Below, one piece after another: positions 8,090-15,387 of a stretch of 19,321 nucleotides of DNA. The notes beneath the pieces are model-generated. The model made no database searches. It was not told the DNA's origin and was given only the letters and a program-made list of their open reading frames with translations. The stretch is from Paracoccaceae bacterium (GTDB lineage: Bacteria > Pseudomonadota > Alphaproteobacteria > Rhodobacterales > Rhodobacteraceae). Position numbers and translations under genes: made by a program. The stretch is from contig JAFGVZ010000057.1 of NCBI GenBank assembly GCA_016937725.1, positions 1 through 19,321 of the forward strand. Direction: 5' to 3'. Position 1 is the stretch's first letter; each line of letters begins with the position of its first letter.

Positions 8090-8533
8090 CGACAGAACCG
8101 ATTCATGGCCCTGCATATTGGCGCGATCGTCGCGCTGACGGCGCTTGCCGGTGCGGAAATGGCCTATGCCACGGATGTGGGCGCAACGCGCGCCCGCGTC
8201 GAGACTGCGAGCCTATCACTGCCCGCAAGCCCCAATCGGGCCTGTTGGGCGCGGTATTCAACAAGCGGCGCGGCCCCGGCCAATGGCGTGATCGAGGAAA
8301 CGGCTTTCCGGGTGCCCTGCCCTGAAACCGTAAACAGCGTGTTCGTTGCCAGCCTACAACGCGCGTTGCAGGCGCGGGACTATTACCGCGGCCCGATCAC
8401 CGGGCAGCCCGACAGCGCAACCCGCGATGCCGTGCGCGCCTTCCAGCGTGCGAACGGTTTCGATAGCCCCATCCTGACGCTGGAAACGGCACAACGCTTG
8501 GGCCTGTCGCCGCGCGATTTCGGGCAAAACTAG
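8075..8533 (+). CDS. Secreted peptidoglycan-binding-domain protein
   Basis: This is a small, 152-residue exported protein. It has a basic N-terminus, a hydrophobic stretch (about residues 12-27) and a likely signal peptidase site after AYA near residue 32. The C-terminal half (about 90-145) is a PG_binding_1-type repeat: SLQRALQARDYYRGPITG, then SATRDAVRAFQRANGF and TAQRLGL. Such domains bind cell-wall peptidoglycan or act as targeting modules. No catalytic domain is attached. Two cysteines (C57, C82) might form a periplasmic disulfide. The start could be 8075, inside the hairpin loop, or 8105; both retain the signal peptide core. A farther-upstream start at 7985 would displace the signal peptide. 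It is divergent from the ferredoxin gene and ends at a bidirectional terminator shared with degP. Confidence 0.85.
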   Translation: MKQIVRQNRFMALHIGAIVALTALAGAEMAYATDVGATRARVETASLSLPASPNRACWARYSTSGAAPANGVIEETAFRVPCPETVNSVFVASLQRALQARDYYRGPITGQPDSATRDAVRAFQRANGFDSPILTLETAQRLGLSPRDFGQN

Positions 8534-8564
8534 TCCTTGGACGGTATTGCCCCGCTGGCCAAAT

Positions 8565-8595
8565 AAAAGCGCGCGCCACAAGGGCGCGCGTTTTT
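8565..8595. terminator. Bidirectional Rho-independent terminator
   Basis: The stem CGCGCGCC (8570-8577) pairs with GGCGCGCG (8583-8590) around a 5-base loop. AAAA (8565-8568) lies on the left and TTTTT on the right. It lies between two convergent genes, the peptidoglycan-binding gene ending at 8533 and degP ending at 8613. A U-tract follows the hairpin in either transcript, so it should terminate both. Confidence 0.9.
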
Positions 8596-8612
8596 GCTGT
8601 CTGGACTATGGC

Positions 8613-10106
8613 TTACTCTTCCAAGCTCAGCGCCACAAAACGCGGGTCACCGCCCCGGCGCAACAGCACCAGAAGCGATTTGCGCCCGGCGTCGCGGGCC
8701 GCTTCTGCCCGTTCGCGCAGTTCGGCTACGCTGGACACAGGCTGCTGGTTCGCCTCTGTAATCAGGTCGCCCGGCAAAATACCCTTGGCGGCGGCATCGC
8801 TGTCAGGGTTGACCGAACCGACGACCAAGCCACGTAGACCAGATGGCAGGTCCAGCTCGACACGCAACGCATCGTTCAGCGGGGCCAATTCAAGGCCCAT
8901 ATAGCTGGACGGTTCCGGCTCTGGTTCTGGCGCGGGAGCGCCCGGTGCGGCCATGCTGGCGGTTTCGGCCAATTCGCGCTGCCCCAGTGTGACAGACAAT
9001 GTCACCGGCGCACCGTCGCGGAACACCACGACATCAACTGCGCGACCAACCCCGGCTTCTGCAACGCGGCGCACCAGCATATTGCTGTCGGCCACATTGC
9101 GGCCATCGAATTCCAGAATGACGTCACCGGCCACGATGCCTGCTTCCAGCGACGGACCATCCATCACTTCGGTCACCATCGCGCCGCGCGCTTCGTCCAG
9201 CCCTATGGCTTCGGCCATTTCGTCGGTCATGTTCTGAATACGCACGCCCAACCAGCCGCGACGGGTGCTACCGAACTCGCGCAATTGGTCCACAACGCCA
9301 GTCACCACGTTCGACGACATCGCAAAGCCGATCCCGATGGACCCACCTGTGGGCGACAGGATCGCCGTGTTCACGCCGATCACCTCTCCATCCATGTTGA
9401 AGAGCGGGCCACCAGAGTTGCCGCGGTTAATGGCGGCGTCGGTCTGGATGTAGTCGTCATAATTGCCTTGCAGCGCGCGGCCACGGGCAGAGATGATCCC
9501 GGCGCTGACAGAGAAGCCCTGACCCAGCGGGTTGCCGACCGCCAGAACCCAATCCCCGACGCGGGCCGCTTCTGCATCACCGAAGGGCACGAAGGGCAGG
9601 TCTTCGCTGTGGTCGACCTTCAGCAGCGCGATATCGGTCGCAGGGTCAGTGCCGACCAGTTCAGCTTCCAGTTCCAAACCGGAGAAAAATTCGATCATGA
9701 TCTCGTCCGCACCCTCGATGACGTGGTTATTCGTCACGAGATAGCCATCGGGCGAAATGACAAAACCTGAACCCAGCGCTTGGCCCTGACGCGGGCGCTG
9801 CGGGCGGTTGGGCCCGCCGGGATTGTTCGGATCATCGAAGAAATCGCGGAAGAAATCTTCAAAGGGCGACCCTTCGGGCAATTGAGGTGCCCCATCCAGA
9901 CGCGCCGCCACGGTTGTGGTTGTGGTAATGTTCACCACGGCTGGGCTGACGCGCTCTGCCAAATCGGCAAAGCTTTCAGGACGGTCTTGCGCTGCAAGCA
10001 ACGTGACTTGCGCCAAGGTCAGAACAAGCGCCAAAGCAGTCAGCTTGACCAAGCGTATCAGCCCGGCGCTGTCTCGTTGGCGCGCAATCGCGACGGTGGA
10101 AGGCAT
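8613..10106 (-). CDS. degP: DegP/DegQ-type periplasmic serine protease (Do family)
   Basis: This periplasmic HtrA-family protease/chaperone removes misfolded envelope proteins. The 497-residue protein has an N-terminal export signal (hydrophobic residues about 20-39) and a trypsin-like domain with the catalytic triad H128 (TNNHVI), D158 (ATDIALL) and S231 (GNSGGPL). Two PDZ domains follow, about 265-360 (GWLGVRIQNMT) and 395-490 (YMGLELAPL). A disordered acidic and proline-rich linker (EPEPEPSS) joins the PDZ domains. An Asn/Pro/Gly-rich stretch at about 91-106 fits the flexible LA loop of the family. The start is well supported by an AGAGGAG ribosome binding site a few bases upstream. It follows the hflK-hflC-DUF2065 genes on the same strand, a common alphaproteobacterial arrangement for membrane protein quality control. 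DegP versus DegQ cannot be decided from sequence alone. Confidence 0.94.
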   Translation of the reverse strand: MPSTVAIARQRDSAGLIRLVKLTALALVLTLAQVTLLAAQDRPESFADLAERVSPAVVNITTTTTVAARLDGAPQLPEGSPFEDFFRDFFDDPNNPGGPNRPQRPRQGQALGSGFVISPDGYLVTNNHVIEGADEIMIEFFSGLELEAELVGTDPATDIALLKVDHSEDLPFVPFGDAEAARVGDWVLAVGNPLGQGFSVSAGIISARGRALQGNYDDYIQTDAAINRGNSGGPLFNMDGEVIGVNTAILSPTGGSIGIGFAMSSNVVTGVVDQLREFGSTRRGWLGVRIQNMTDEMAEAIGLDEARGAMVTEVMDGPSLEAGIVAGDVILEFDGRNVADSNMLVRRVAEAGVGRAVDVVVFRDGAPVTLSVTLGQRELAETASMAAPGAPAPEPEPEPSSYMGLELAPLNDALRVELDLPSGLRGLVVGSVNPDSDAAAKGILPGDLITEANQQPVSSVAELRERAEAARDAGRKSLLVLLRRGGDPRFVALSLEE

Positions 10107-10137
10107 CTGTGAACTCCTCTTTCACTGTCATCATTAA

Positions 10138-10152
10138 CGGGCCTGTGGCCCG
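10138..10152 (-). other. Short GC-rich hairpin upstream of degP
   Basis: CGGGCC and GGCCCG are separated by a 3-base loop, giving a 6-bp stem. On the minus strand it is followed by TTAATG rather than a clean T-run. It could be a weak terminator after the DUF2065 gene or a hairpin in the degP leader, depending on where degP transcription begins. Confidence 0.4.
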
Positions 10153-10164
10153 AGTGTTGCTCCA

Positions 10165-10192
10165 TAGATATGCCAGTTCATCACAAACGCAA
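10165..10192 (-). promoter_or_regulatory. Candidate degP promoter
   Basis: On the minus strand TTGCGT (10192-10187) is followed after 16 bases by TATCTA (10170-10165), a plausible sigma-70-like pair about 60 bases upstream of the degP ATG. Just upstream, at 10197-10211, is the small palindrome TGAAAT-N3-ATTTCA. The 123-base gap between DUF2065 and degP has room for an independent promoter. This is motif matching only. Confidence 0.3.
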
Positions 10193-10229
10193 TTCGTGAA
10201 ATGGTATTTCAACCAAAGGTGAGAGAGGG

Positions 10230-10433
10230 TTACGATCCCGCGATCACACCTGACAGCACGATCAGCCCAACCCCCAACACCAAAGCCAGCGCCCCGATCA
10301 GGCGGCGCGCACCTTCGGGAAGCTCTGTTAACGCGCGGAGCAGGTCTTCCAAACGCGAAGGGGCCAGTGCGAACACCAGCCCCTCCAGAACAAGCACCAG
10401 TCCAAGTGCCAGAATAAGCGTGGAAAAGGTCAC
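10230..10433 (-). CDS. DUF2065 family small inner-membrane protein (YjeT-like)
   Basis: This 67-residue protein consists essentially of two membrane segments, about residues 5-24 and 43-63, joined by a charged loop (LEDLLRALTELPEGARR). It matches the DUF2065/YjeT family, which in many proteobacteria lies directly after hflC. Its function is unknown; the conserved position suggests a link to the HflKC-FtsH complex. The start is GTG at 10433, preceded by an AAGGGG ribosome binding site that overlaps the hflC end. Only 12 bases separate it from hflC, so cotranscription is likely. Confidence 0.88.
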   Translation of the reverse strand: MTFSTLILALGLVLVLEGLVFALAPSRLEDLLRALTELPEGARRLIGALALVLGVGLIVLSGVIAGS

Positions 10434-10445
10434 GCTATCTGCCCC

Positions 10446-11450
10446 TTAATTGCTGATCATATCTTCAAGCTCGCGGACCGAGTCGGGTTCTTCCGGCCCG
10501 GTTTCGGGCTGGCGTTCGCGCGCAGCATCCGGGTTGGCTTCCAACTCGCGGGCGAAGGCTTCGGCGGCGGCCAAGGCCTCGCCGCTCAGGCCATCGCTGC
10601 GCAAGAAGGTGAAGAATTCGCTATCCGGGCGCAGAACCATGGTCGAATTCTCGCCTCGCAACGCGGCAGCGTAGCTTTGCATCGAGCGTGAGAAGGCGAA
10701 GAATTCCGGGTCCAGATTATACGCATCGGCATAGATCCGGTTACGCTCTGCATCGGCTTCACCGCGGACGATTTCGGCGTCACGCTGCGCGCTGGACACA
10801 AGCTCTGTCACCGTCCGGTCTGCCAGTGCGCGCACGCGCTGCGCCGCCTCGTTACCGCGCGCCCGCTCGTCTGCGGCTTCGCGTTCACGCTCTGCACGCA
10901 TCCGGGCGAAGGTCGCTTCCAAGTTTTCCTGCGGCAGGTCGGTGCGGGTCAGACGCACATCGATCACCTCGATGCCCAGAGATTGCGCCTGACGGCTGGC
11001 AATGTCGCGGATGCGGTTCATCAACCCGGTGCGATCTTCTGACAGCACGGCGGTCGATGGCACAGACCCCAACACTTCGCGGATGGCGGCGTTCATGATC
11101 CGCTCCATCCGGCCTTGCGCACCGCGCACACCATCGAGACCGACCGCTTCGCGGAATTCGGTCACGTCCCGCAAACGCCAGCGCAAGAAGGCGTCGACCA
11201 CGAGGCGACGGTCATCAAGCGGCGTTACTTCCAAGGGCTGCGTTTGCAGACCCAGAATGCGTGCATCATAGCGCACCACCTCTTGAATGAAGGGGATCTT
11301 GAACCCCAGCCCCGGCTCGGTGATTTCTTGTTTCACCTGACCGAATTGCAGCACCAGAACATTTTCACGTTCGTCCACAATAAACAGCGACGAGAAGGCA
11401 ACCACTGCCACCACGGCCAGCGCGGGCAGCAAAAGACCAGCTTTTTTCAT
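10446..11450 (-). CDS. hflC: HflC, SPFH-domain regulator of FtsH protease
   Basis: HflC and HflK assemble into a large periplasm-facing cage around the FtsH protease and modulate degradation of membrane proteins. The 334-residue product has an N-terminal membrane anchor (about residues 5-24), then an SPFH/band 7 domain (ERENVLVLQFGQVKQEITEPG onward to about 190). A charged helical region rich in Glu/Arg/Ala (about 185-235) follows, including RAEREREAADERARG, and then a long C-terminal extension ending in an acidic tail. The ATG overlaps the hflK stop as TGATG, so translation is probably coupled. The order and spacing with hflK and DUF2065 match the conserved cluster. Confidence 0.95.
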   Translation of the reverse strand: MKKAGLLLPALAVVAVVAFSSLFIVDERENVLVLQFGQVKQEITEPGLGFKIPFIQEVVRYDARILGLQTQPLEVTPLDDRRLVVDAFLRWRLRDVTEFREAVGLDGVRGAQGRMERIMNAAIREVLGSVPSTAVLSEDRTGLMNRIRDIASRQAQSLGIEVIDVRLTRTDLPQENLEATFARMRAEREREAADERARGNEAAQRVRALADRTVTELVSSAQRDAEIVRGEADAERNRIYADAYNLDPEFFAFSRSMQSYAAALRGENSTMVLRPDSEFFTFLRSDGLSGEALAAAEAFARELEANPDAARERQPETGPEEPDSVRELEDMISN

Positions 11451-12571
11451 CAGTTTGCACTCCTCTGACGGTTCAGGTCATTCAGCGGCAGATAGGGCAG
11501 AACGCCGCTCCCATTTTCGCCCGTCACATTGTCCAGAATGGTCAGGTTCATGTCGCCAAGCACCTGCTCCATGGTTTCCAGATACATCCGCTTACGCGTC
11601 ACTTCCGGCGCATTCACGTATTCGCTGTAGACAGAGATGAAGCGGCTTGCCTCACCCTGCGCGGTGTTGACCACTTGCGCGCGGTAGCCTTCCGATTCTT
11701 CACGAAGCTGCGCGGCCTGACCACGGGCTTCGGCCAAGACGCGGTTGGCATAGGCGTCGGCTTCGCGTTCCAGGCGGTCGCGTTCCTGCCGCGCGGTTTG
11801 CACGTCGCGGAATGCGCTGATCACGCCTTCCGGTGGGTCGGCCTTGTCGAAGTTCACCCGAACCACGTTGATCCCGGAATCGTAGCTATCCAACAGAGTC
11901 TGCACATTCTCTTGCAGGTCGGCGGCAATCGCGCCCCGGTCCCGGTTCAGAATGGGCGACAATTCCGTGCGGGCAATAATGTCGCGCATGGCAGATTCTG
12001 CCGAAGCACGAACCGTTTCGCTCGGATCGGCTAGGTTGAACAAGAAGCGCGCGGGATCTGCGATGTTCCAGACCACTTGGAACTCGATATCCACCACGGC
12101 TTCGTCACGGGTCAGCATGAGGCCGCTGTCCAGCACAGAGCGCCCGGTGCCCACTTCGGTCACGCGCTCGGTTGTCACCTGCACGACTTCGGCGCTGACC
12201 ACGGGCCATGGCGCGAAATTCAAGCCGGGATTTCCGGTCGCGTAATACTGGCCGAACAGCAACTCGACAGACCGTTCTTCAGGACGAACTGTGTAGAACG
12301 ATGCAAAGGCCCAAGCTGCGGTCAAGGCTGCCAAGCCCAAAAGCACGCCGCGTTTGGTAAAGCCGCCGCCGGCACCGCCACCGTTTCCGCCGCCAGTGCC
12401 ACCGCGCCCGCCCATCAGGACGCGCAGTTGCTCTTGACCTTTTTTGACGATCTCTTCGATCTCGGGGATTTGCTGACCGCCGCCGCGTGGGCCGTTATTG
12501 CCGCCATCGCCACCGCGGTTTCCACCGCCGCGATTGCCGCCTCCCCATGGCCCTCCGTTATTTCCGGACAT
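11450..12571 (-). CDS. hflK: HflK, SPFH-domain regulator of FtsH protease
   Basis: HflK is the partner of HflC in the FtsH-associated membrane complex. The 373-residue protein begins with a Gly/Asn-rich cytoplasmic tail (residues 1-33 and 54-70), typical of HflK, interrupted by a helix IPEIEEIVKKGQEQLRVLM. One membrane segment (about 75-93) follows, then the SPFH domain beginning VRPEERSVELLFGQY and a Glu/Arg-rich coiled region (RQERDRLEREADAYANRV, about 264-290). The C-terminal part has the usual RKRMYLETMEQVL. The start at 12571 has a GGAATGGAG ribosome binding site. The 65-base gap from gor contains no clear terminator, so read-through from rpiA-gor is possible. Confidence 0.95.
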   Translation of the reverse strand: MSGNNGGPWGGGNRGGGNRGGDGGNNGPRGGGQQIPEIEEIVKKGQEQLRVLMGGRGGTGGGNGGGAGGGFTKRGVLLGLAALTAAWAFASFYTVRPEERSVELLFGQYYATGNPGLNFAPWPVVSAEVVQVTTERVTEVGTGRSVLDSGLMLTRDEAVVDIEFQVVWNIADPARFLFNLADPSETVRASAESAMRDIIARTELSPILNRDRGAIAADLQENVQTLLDSYDSGINVVRVNFDKADPPEGVISAFRDVQTARQERDRLEREADAYANRVLAEARGQAAQLREESEGYRAQVVNTAQGEASRFISVYSEYVNAPEVTRKRMYLETMEQVLGDMNLTILDNVTGENGSGVLPYLPLNDLNRQRSAN

Positions 12572-12636
12572 CTGGACTCCATTCCTGATTTACAGCTTTG
12601 TTTGGAACTTGGGCTCTTAACCCGTAAATTCAACCC

Positions 12637-14001
12637 TCAGTCGGCATGGCTGCGGACGGGTTTCCGCATTGTGACCAACTCTTCGGCCATAGAGGGGTGC
12701 ACGGCCAACGTTGCGTCAAACTGCGCTTTCGTAGCCCCAATGGACAATGCAACACCGGCAAGCTGGATCATCTCGCCCGCGCCATCCGCGACGATGTGAC
12801 ACCCCAGAACACGGTCCGTCGTCGCGCAGACGATCAGCTTCATCAAAGCGCGCGAATTGCGGCCGGCGAACAGGCTGTGCATGGGCCGGAACGCGGCGGC
12901 ATAAATATCGACCGGGCCTTGCGCGCGGGCCTCTTCCTCGGTCAGGCCCACAGTGCCGAATTCGGGACGGGTAAAGACCGCCGTCGGGATCAGCCCGTGG
13001 TCGAAATACCGCGGCGTGCCACCAAACACGGTATCGGCAAAGGCATGGCCCTCGCGGATGGCCACGGGCGTCAGATTGGCGCGGTTGGTCACGTCGCCCA
13101 CGGCATAGATGGACGGAATCGCGGTCTGACTGTAGCGGTCGACGGGGATCGCACCGCTGGGCGCCAGTTCCAGCCCCAGCTTCTCTAGGCCCAAACTGTC
13201 GGTATTGGGTTTGCGCCCGGTGGCGAACATGATCGCATCATAGGCGCGATCATGGCCGGTGGTGGATTTCACAAAAGTTTGCCCGCCCTCGGCGCGCATC
13301 TCGACCACGTCGGTGCCCAGATGCAGGTCAACGCCACCCGCCGCCATCTCATCGGCGATATGGCCGCGCGCTTCCTCGTCAAAGCCGCGCAAGATTTGCG
13401 CACCGCGATAGAATTGCGTCGTCTTCACGCCCAGTCCGTTGAAGATGCATGCGAATTCGCTGGCAATATAGCCGCCGCCAACGATCAGCAACGACTTGGG
13501 CAGTCGGTCCATCAAGAACACCTCGTTCGAGGTCATGACGCCCTGCCCTTGCCACTTCTCTGGCACAACCGGCGTGCCGCCTGTGGCGATCAGGATATGC
13601 CGCGCGGTGATCTTACGGCCATCGGCAAGCTCGACCGTGTGCGGATCATCCAGCGTCGCGCGGCAATCGAAGACGGTCACGCCCGCGCTATCCAGGCCCT
13701 TGCGATATAGCCCTTCCAAGCGGTTTAATTCGGCATCGAGCTTCGCGCGAAACGCGCCCCAATCGAACCCGCCGATCTGCGCATCCCACCCGTAAGCCCG
13801 CGCATCGGCCACGCGGCCGGGGAATTCCGACGCGAACACCATCAGTTTTTTCGGCACGCAGCCCCGGATAACGCAGGTGCCGCCCATGCGGTATTCTTCG
13901 GCCAGCGCGACCTTTGCGCCATGCTCGCTTGCTGCAATGCGCGCAGCGCGTACGCCCCCGGACCCGCCCCCGATGACGAACAGATCATAGTCGAAAGGCA
14001 T
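12637..14001 (-). CDS. gor: Glutathione-disulfide reductase
   Basis: This FAD-dependent cytoplasmic enzyme reduces glutathione disulfide with NADPH. The 454-residue protein shows the FAD-binding DLFVIGGGSGGVRAAR near the N-terminus and the redox-active disulfide GGTCVIRGCVPKK (C43, C48). An NADPH site follows, GGGYIASEF, with two arginines in FYRGAQILRGF that fit NADPH rather than NADH preference. A second FAD segment, IYAVGDVTNR, and the C-terminal base motif HPSMAEE (H435, E440) complete the fold. The C48-side VIRGCVPKK motif separates it from mercuric and lipoamide reductases. rpiA ends 18 bases upstream. An AAGGGGG ribosome binding site precedes the ATG. Co-location with rpiA links NADPH-yielding pentose metabolism and glutathione reduction, though that functional link is inference. 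Confidence 0.95.
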   Translation of the reverse strand: MPFDYDLFVIGGGSGGVRAARIAASEHGAKVALAEEYRMGGTCVIRGCVPKKLMVFASEFPGRVADARAYGWDAQIGGFDWGAFRAKLDAELNRLEGLYRKGLDSAGVTVFDCRATLDDPHTVELADGRKITARHILIATGGTPVVPEKWQGQGVMTSNEVFLMDRLPKSLLIVGGGYIASEFACIFNGLGVKTTQFYRGAQILRGFDEEARGHIADEMAAGGVDLHLGTDVVEMRAEGGQTFVKSTTGHDRAYDAIMFATGRKPNTDSLGLEKLGLELAPSGAIPVDRYSQTAIPSIYAVGDVTNRANLTPVAIREGHAFADTVFGGTPRYFDHGLIPTAVFTRPEFGTVGLTEEEARAQGPVDIYAAAFRPMHSLFAGRNSRALMKLIVCATTDRVLGCHIVADGAGEMIQLAGVALSIGATKAQFDATLAVHPSMAEELVTMRKPVRSHAD

Positions 14002-14019
14002 GGTGCCCCCTTACATGTC

Positions 14020-14808
14020 TCAGATATCGTTGAAAATGTTGCTCGCTTCGGCCAGTTCGACCTGACGGTGGCTGACCTGCGCCGATCCATCCGACAAGTC
14101 ACGCAATTCGACAGCGCCATCGGGGTGGCCGATGATGACTTGATCGGCAATATCCACGAACAGGCCGTTTTCGACCACACCCGGAACTTGATTCAACACC
14201 AACGACAATTGTCGCGCATTGCCAATCCGGCCAAGGCTTAGATCAAGGATATAATTGCCTTCATCTGTGGTATAAGGCGCGTCGCCATTCATGCGCAGGG
14301 CGGTGCGGCGGTCCAGCACATCCATGCTGGCCAGAATTTCCTCTATCAGCGCCTTGGATGCCTGCCAGCCAAACGGGATCACCTCTACCGGCAAGGGGAA
14401 GGCGCCCAGCGCGCTGACCTCTTTCGCGGGATCGGTGATGACGATCATCTGGTCAGATGCGGTCGCCACGATCTTTTCGTGCAGCAGCGCGCCGCCACCG
14501 CCCTTGATCAGCGTCAGTTCGGCGTCAAACTCGTCGGCCCCGTCAATGGTCAGGTCCAGCCAGCGCGCTTCGTCTAGCGACACCACATTGATGCCCACCT
14601 CACGCGCAAGCTGCGCCGTGCGCGCCGAAGTCGGCACCGCGATAATGCGCAACCCTTCATGCTTCACGCGCGCGCCCAAGCGGCGCACCAACCAAGACGC
14701 CGTGGACCCGGTGCCAAGCCCCACGCGCATTCCATCCTTGACGAAGTCTGCCGCACAAAAGGCCGCCGCGTATTTGGCGCGGTCAATCGGGGTCATCTGG
14801 TCGGTCAT
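14020..14808 (-). CDS. rpiA: Ribose-5-phosphate isomerase A
   Basis: RpiA interconverts ribose 5-phosphate and ribulose 5-phosphate in the non-oxidative pentose phosphate pathway and in CO2 fixation where present. The 262-residue product has the phosphate-binding GLGTGSTAS (about residues 30-38), DGADEFD (D89, D92) and KGGGGALLHEK (K102, E111). The spacing of these four residues matches the catalytic D81, D84, K94 and E103 of the E. coli enzyme. The C-terminal region is about 40 residues longer than E. coli RpiA, as is common in alphaproteobacteria. The ATG follows a GAGGG ribosome binding site. gor begins 18 bases downstream, and the cytochrome gene ends 61 bases upstream. Confidence 0.95.
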   Translation of the reverse strand: MTDQMTPIDRAKYAAAFCAADFVKDGMRVGLGTGSTASWLVRRLGARVKHEGLRIIAVPTSARTAQLAREVGINVVSLDEARWLDLTIDGADEFDAELTLIKGGGGALLHEKIVATASDQMIVITDPAKEVSALGAFPLPVEVIPFGWQASKALIEEILASMDVLDRRTALRMNGDAPYTTDEGNYILDLSLGRIGNARQLSLVLNQVPGVVENGLFVDIADQVIIGHPDGAVELRDLSDGSAQVSHRQVELAEASNIFNDI

Positions 14809-14869
14809 GCAAGGCCCTCGTTAAGCTGTTGGCAGGGGTTATAAGCACTTTACCGCCAAGGTTTAAGGC

Positions 14870-15256
14870 CTAATCGCCCGCCCGTTGGATGCTGCGCAAA
14901 TAGCTATCCAGCGCAACAATTTTTTCCGGCATTTCGCGCGACATCCCATCCGGCAATTCAACCCGCATCAGCGGCCCGGTCAGCAAATAGCCAAATTGCG
15001 GCATCTCGACTCCCGCATAGGCCGCCTGCCCGCGTGCATACCCGTCCAGTTTATCCAGAACCATGGATTGCGGATAGGGGCCGCCCGCGCGCAGAGCAAG
15101 GCCTGTCAGGTCTGGCACCGTATCGCCGCCGCGCGCATCCTTGCCGTGGCATTGCACGCAGTTTTGGTCAAATAAGCCACGACCGGCCTGTGGGCTGGTG
15201 GTGGGAGAACAAGCCACAAGGGCCAAGAGCGGGGCAAGGGCAAACATGCGCATCAT
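14870..15256 (-). CDS. Lipoprotein monoheme cytochrome c
   Basis: This is a 128-residue exported c-type cytochrome. The N-terminus is a lipoprotein signal with lipobox LVAC (C16), so the mature protein should be lipid-anchored on the periplasmic side. The heme site is CVQCH (C33, C36, H37) preceded by GRGLFDQN, the usual start of small class I cytochromes. The likely sixth ligand is the methionine in GVEMPQFG. The partner is not identifiable from neighbours. It heads the leftward gene run, 61 bases upstream of rpiA, and is divergent from sdaA. Three near-adjacent in-frame ATGs (15256, 15253, 15247) are possible starts; the first is best placed behind a CAGGG ribosome binding site. Confidence 0.88.
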   Translation of the reverse strand: MMRMFALAPLLALVACSPTTSPQAGRGLFDQNCVQCHGKDARGGDTVPDLTGLALRAGGPYPQSMVLDKLDGYARGQAAYAGVEMPQFGYLLTGPLMRVELPDGMSREMPEKIVALDSYLRSIQRAGD

Positions 15257-15337
15257 ATCCGCACCCTGCCCCAGTGCGGCCCATCTGCCAAGAGGTCTTG
15301 TTTCGCGGGCAAAATGTCGCTTCCCGGTGGCGTGCTA

Positions 15338-15364
15338 GGCTTGACCGGCTGTAAGCCTTGACCG
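15338..15364 (+). repeat. CTTGACCG direct repeat and small inverted repeat upstream of sdaA
   Basis: CTTGACCG occurs at 15340-15347 and 15357-15364, 17 bases apart start to start. GGCTT (15338-15342) and AAGCC (15353-15357) also form a small inverted repeat here. Both lie in the 131-base gap between the divergent cytochrome and sdaA genes, about 25-50 bases before the sdaA start. They may be regulator half-sites. TTGACC could be a -35, but I see no matching -10. Confidence 0.3.
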
Positions 15365-15387
15365 AACACTTCGGGAAAAGGTGCGCG

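Noticed and set aside
7930..8106. N-terminal extension of the ferredoxin by 59 residues
   Set aside because: It is not ferredoxin-like and overlaps the divergent gene's start, whereas the ATG at 7929 has a good ribosome binding site.
12360..12560. Repetitive Gly-codon tract that looks like a tandem repeat or minisatellite
   Set aside because: It encodes the Gly-rich N-terminal tail typical of HflK. The units are irregular, so it is low-complexity coding sequence rather than a distinct repeat element.
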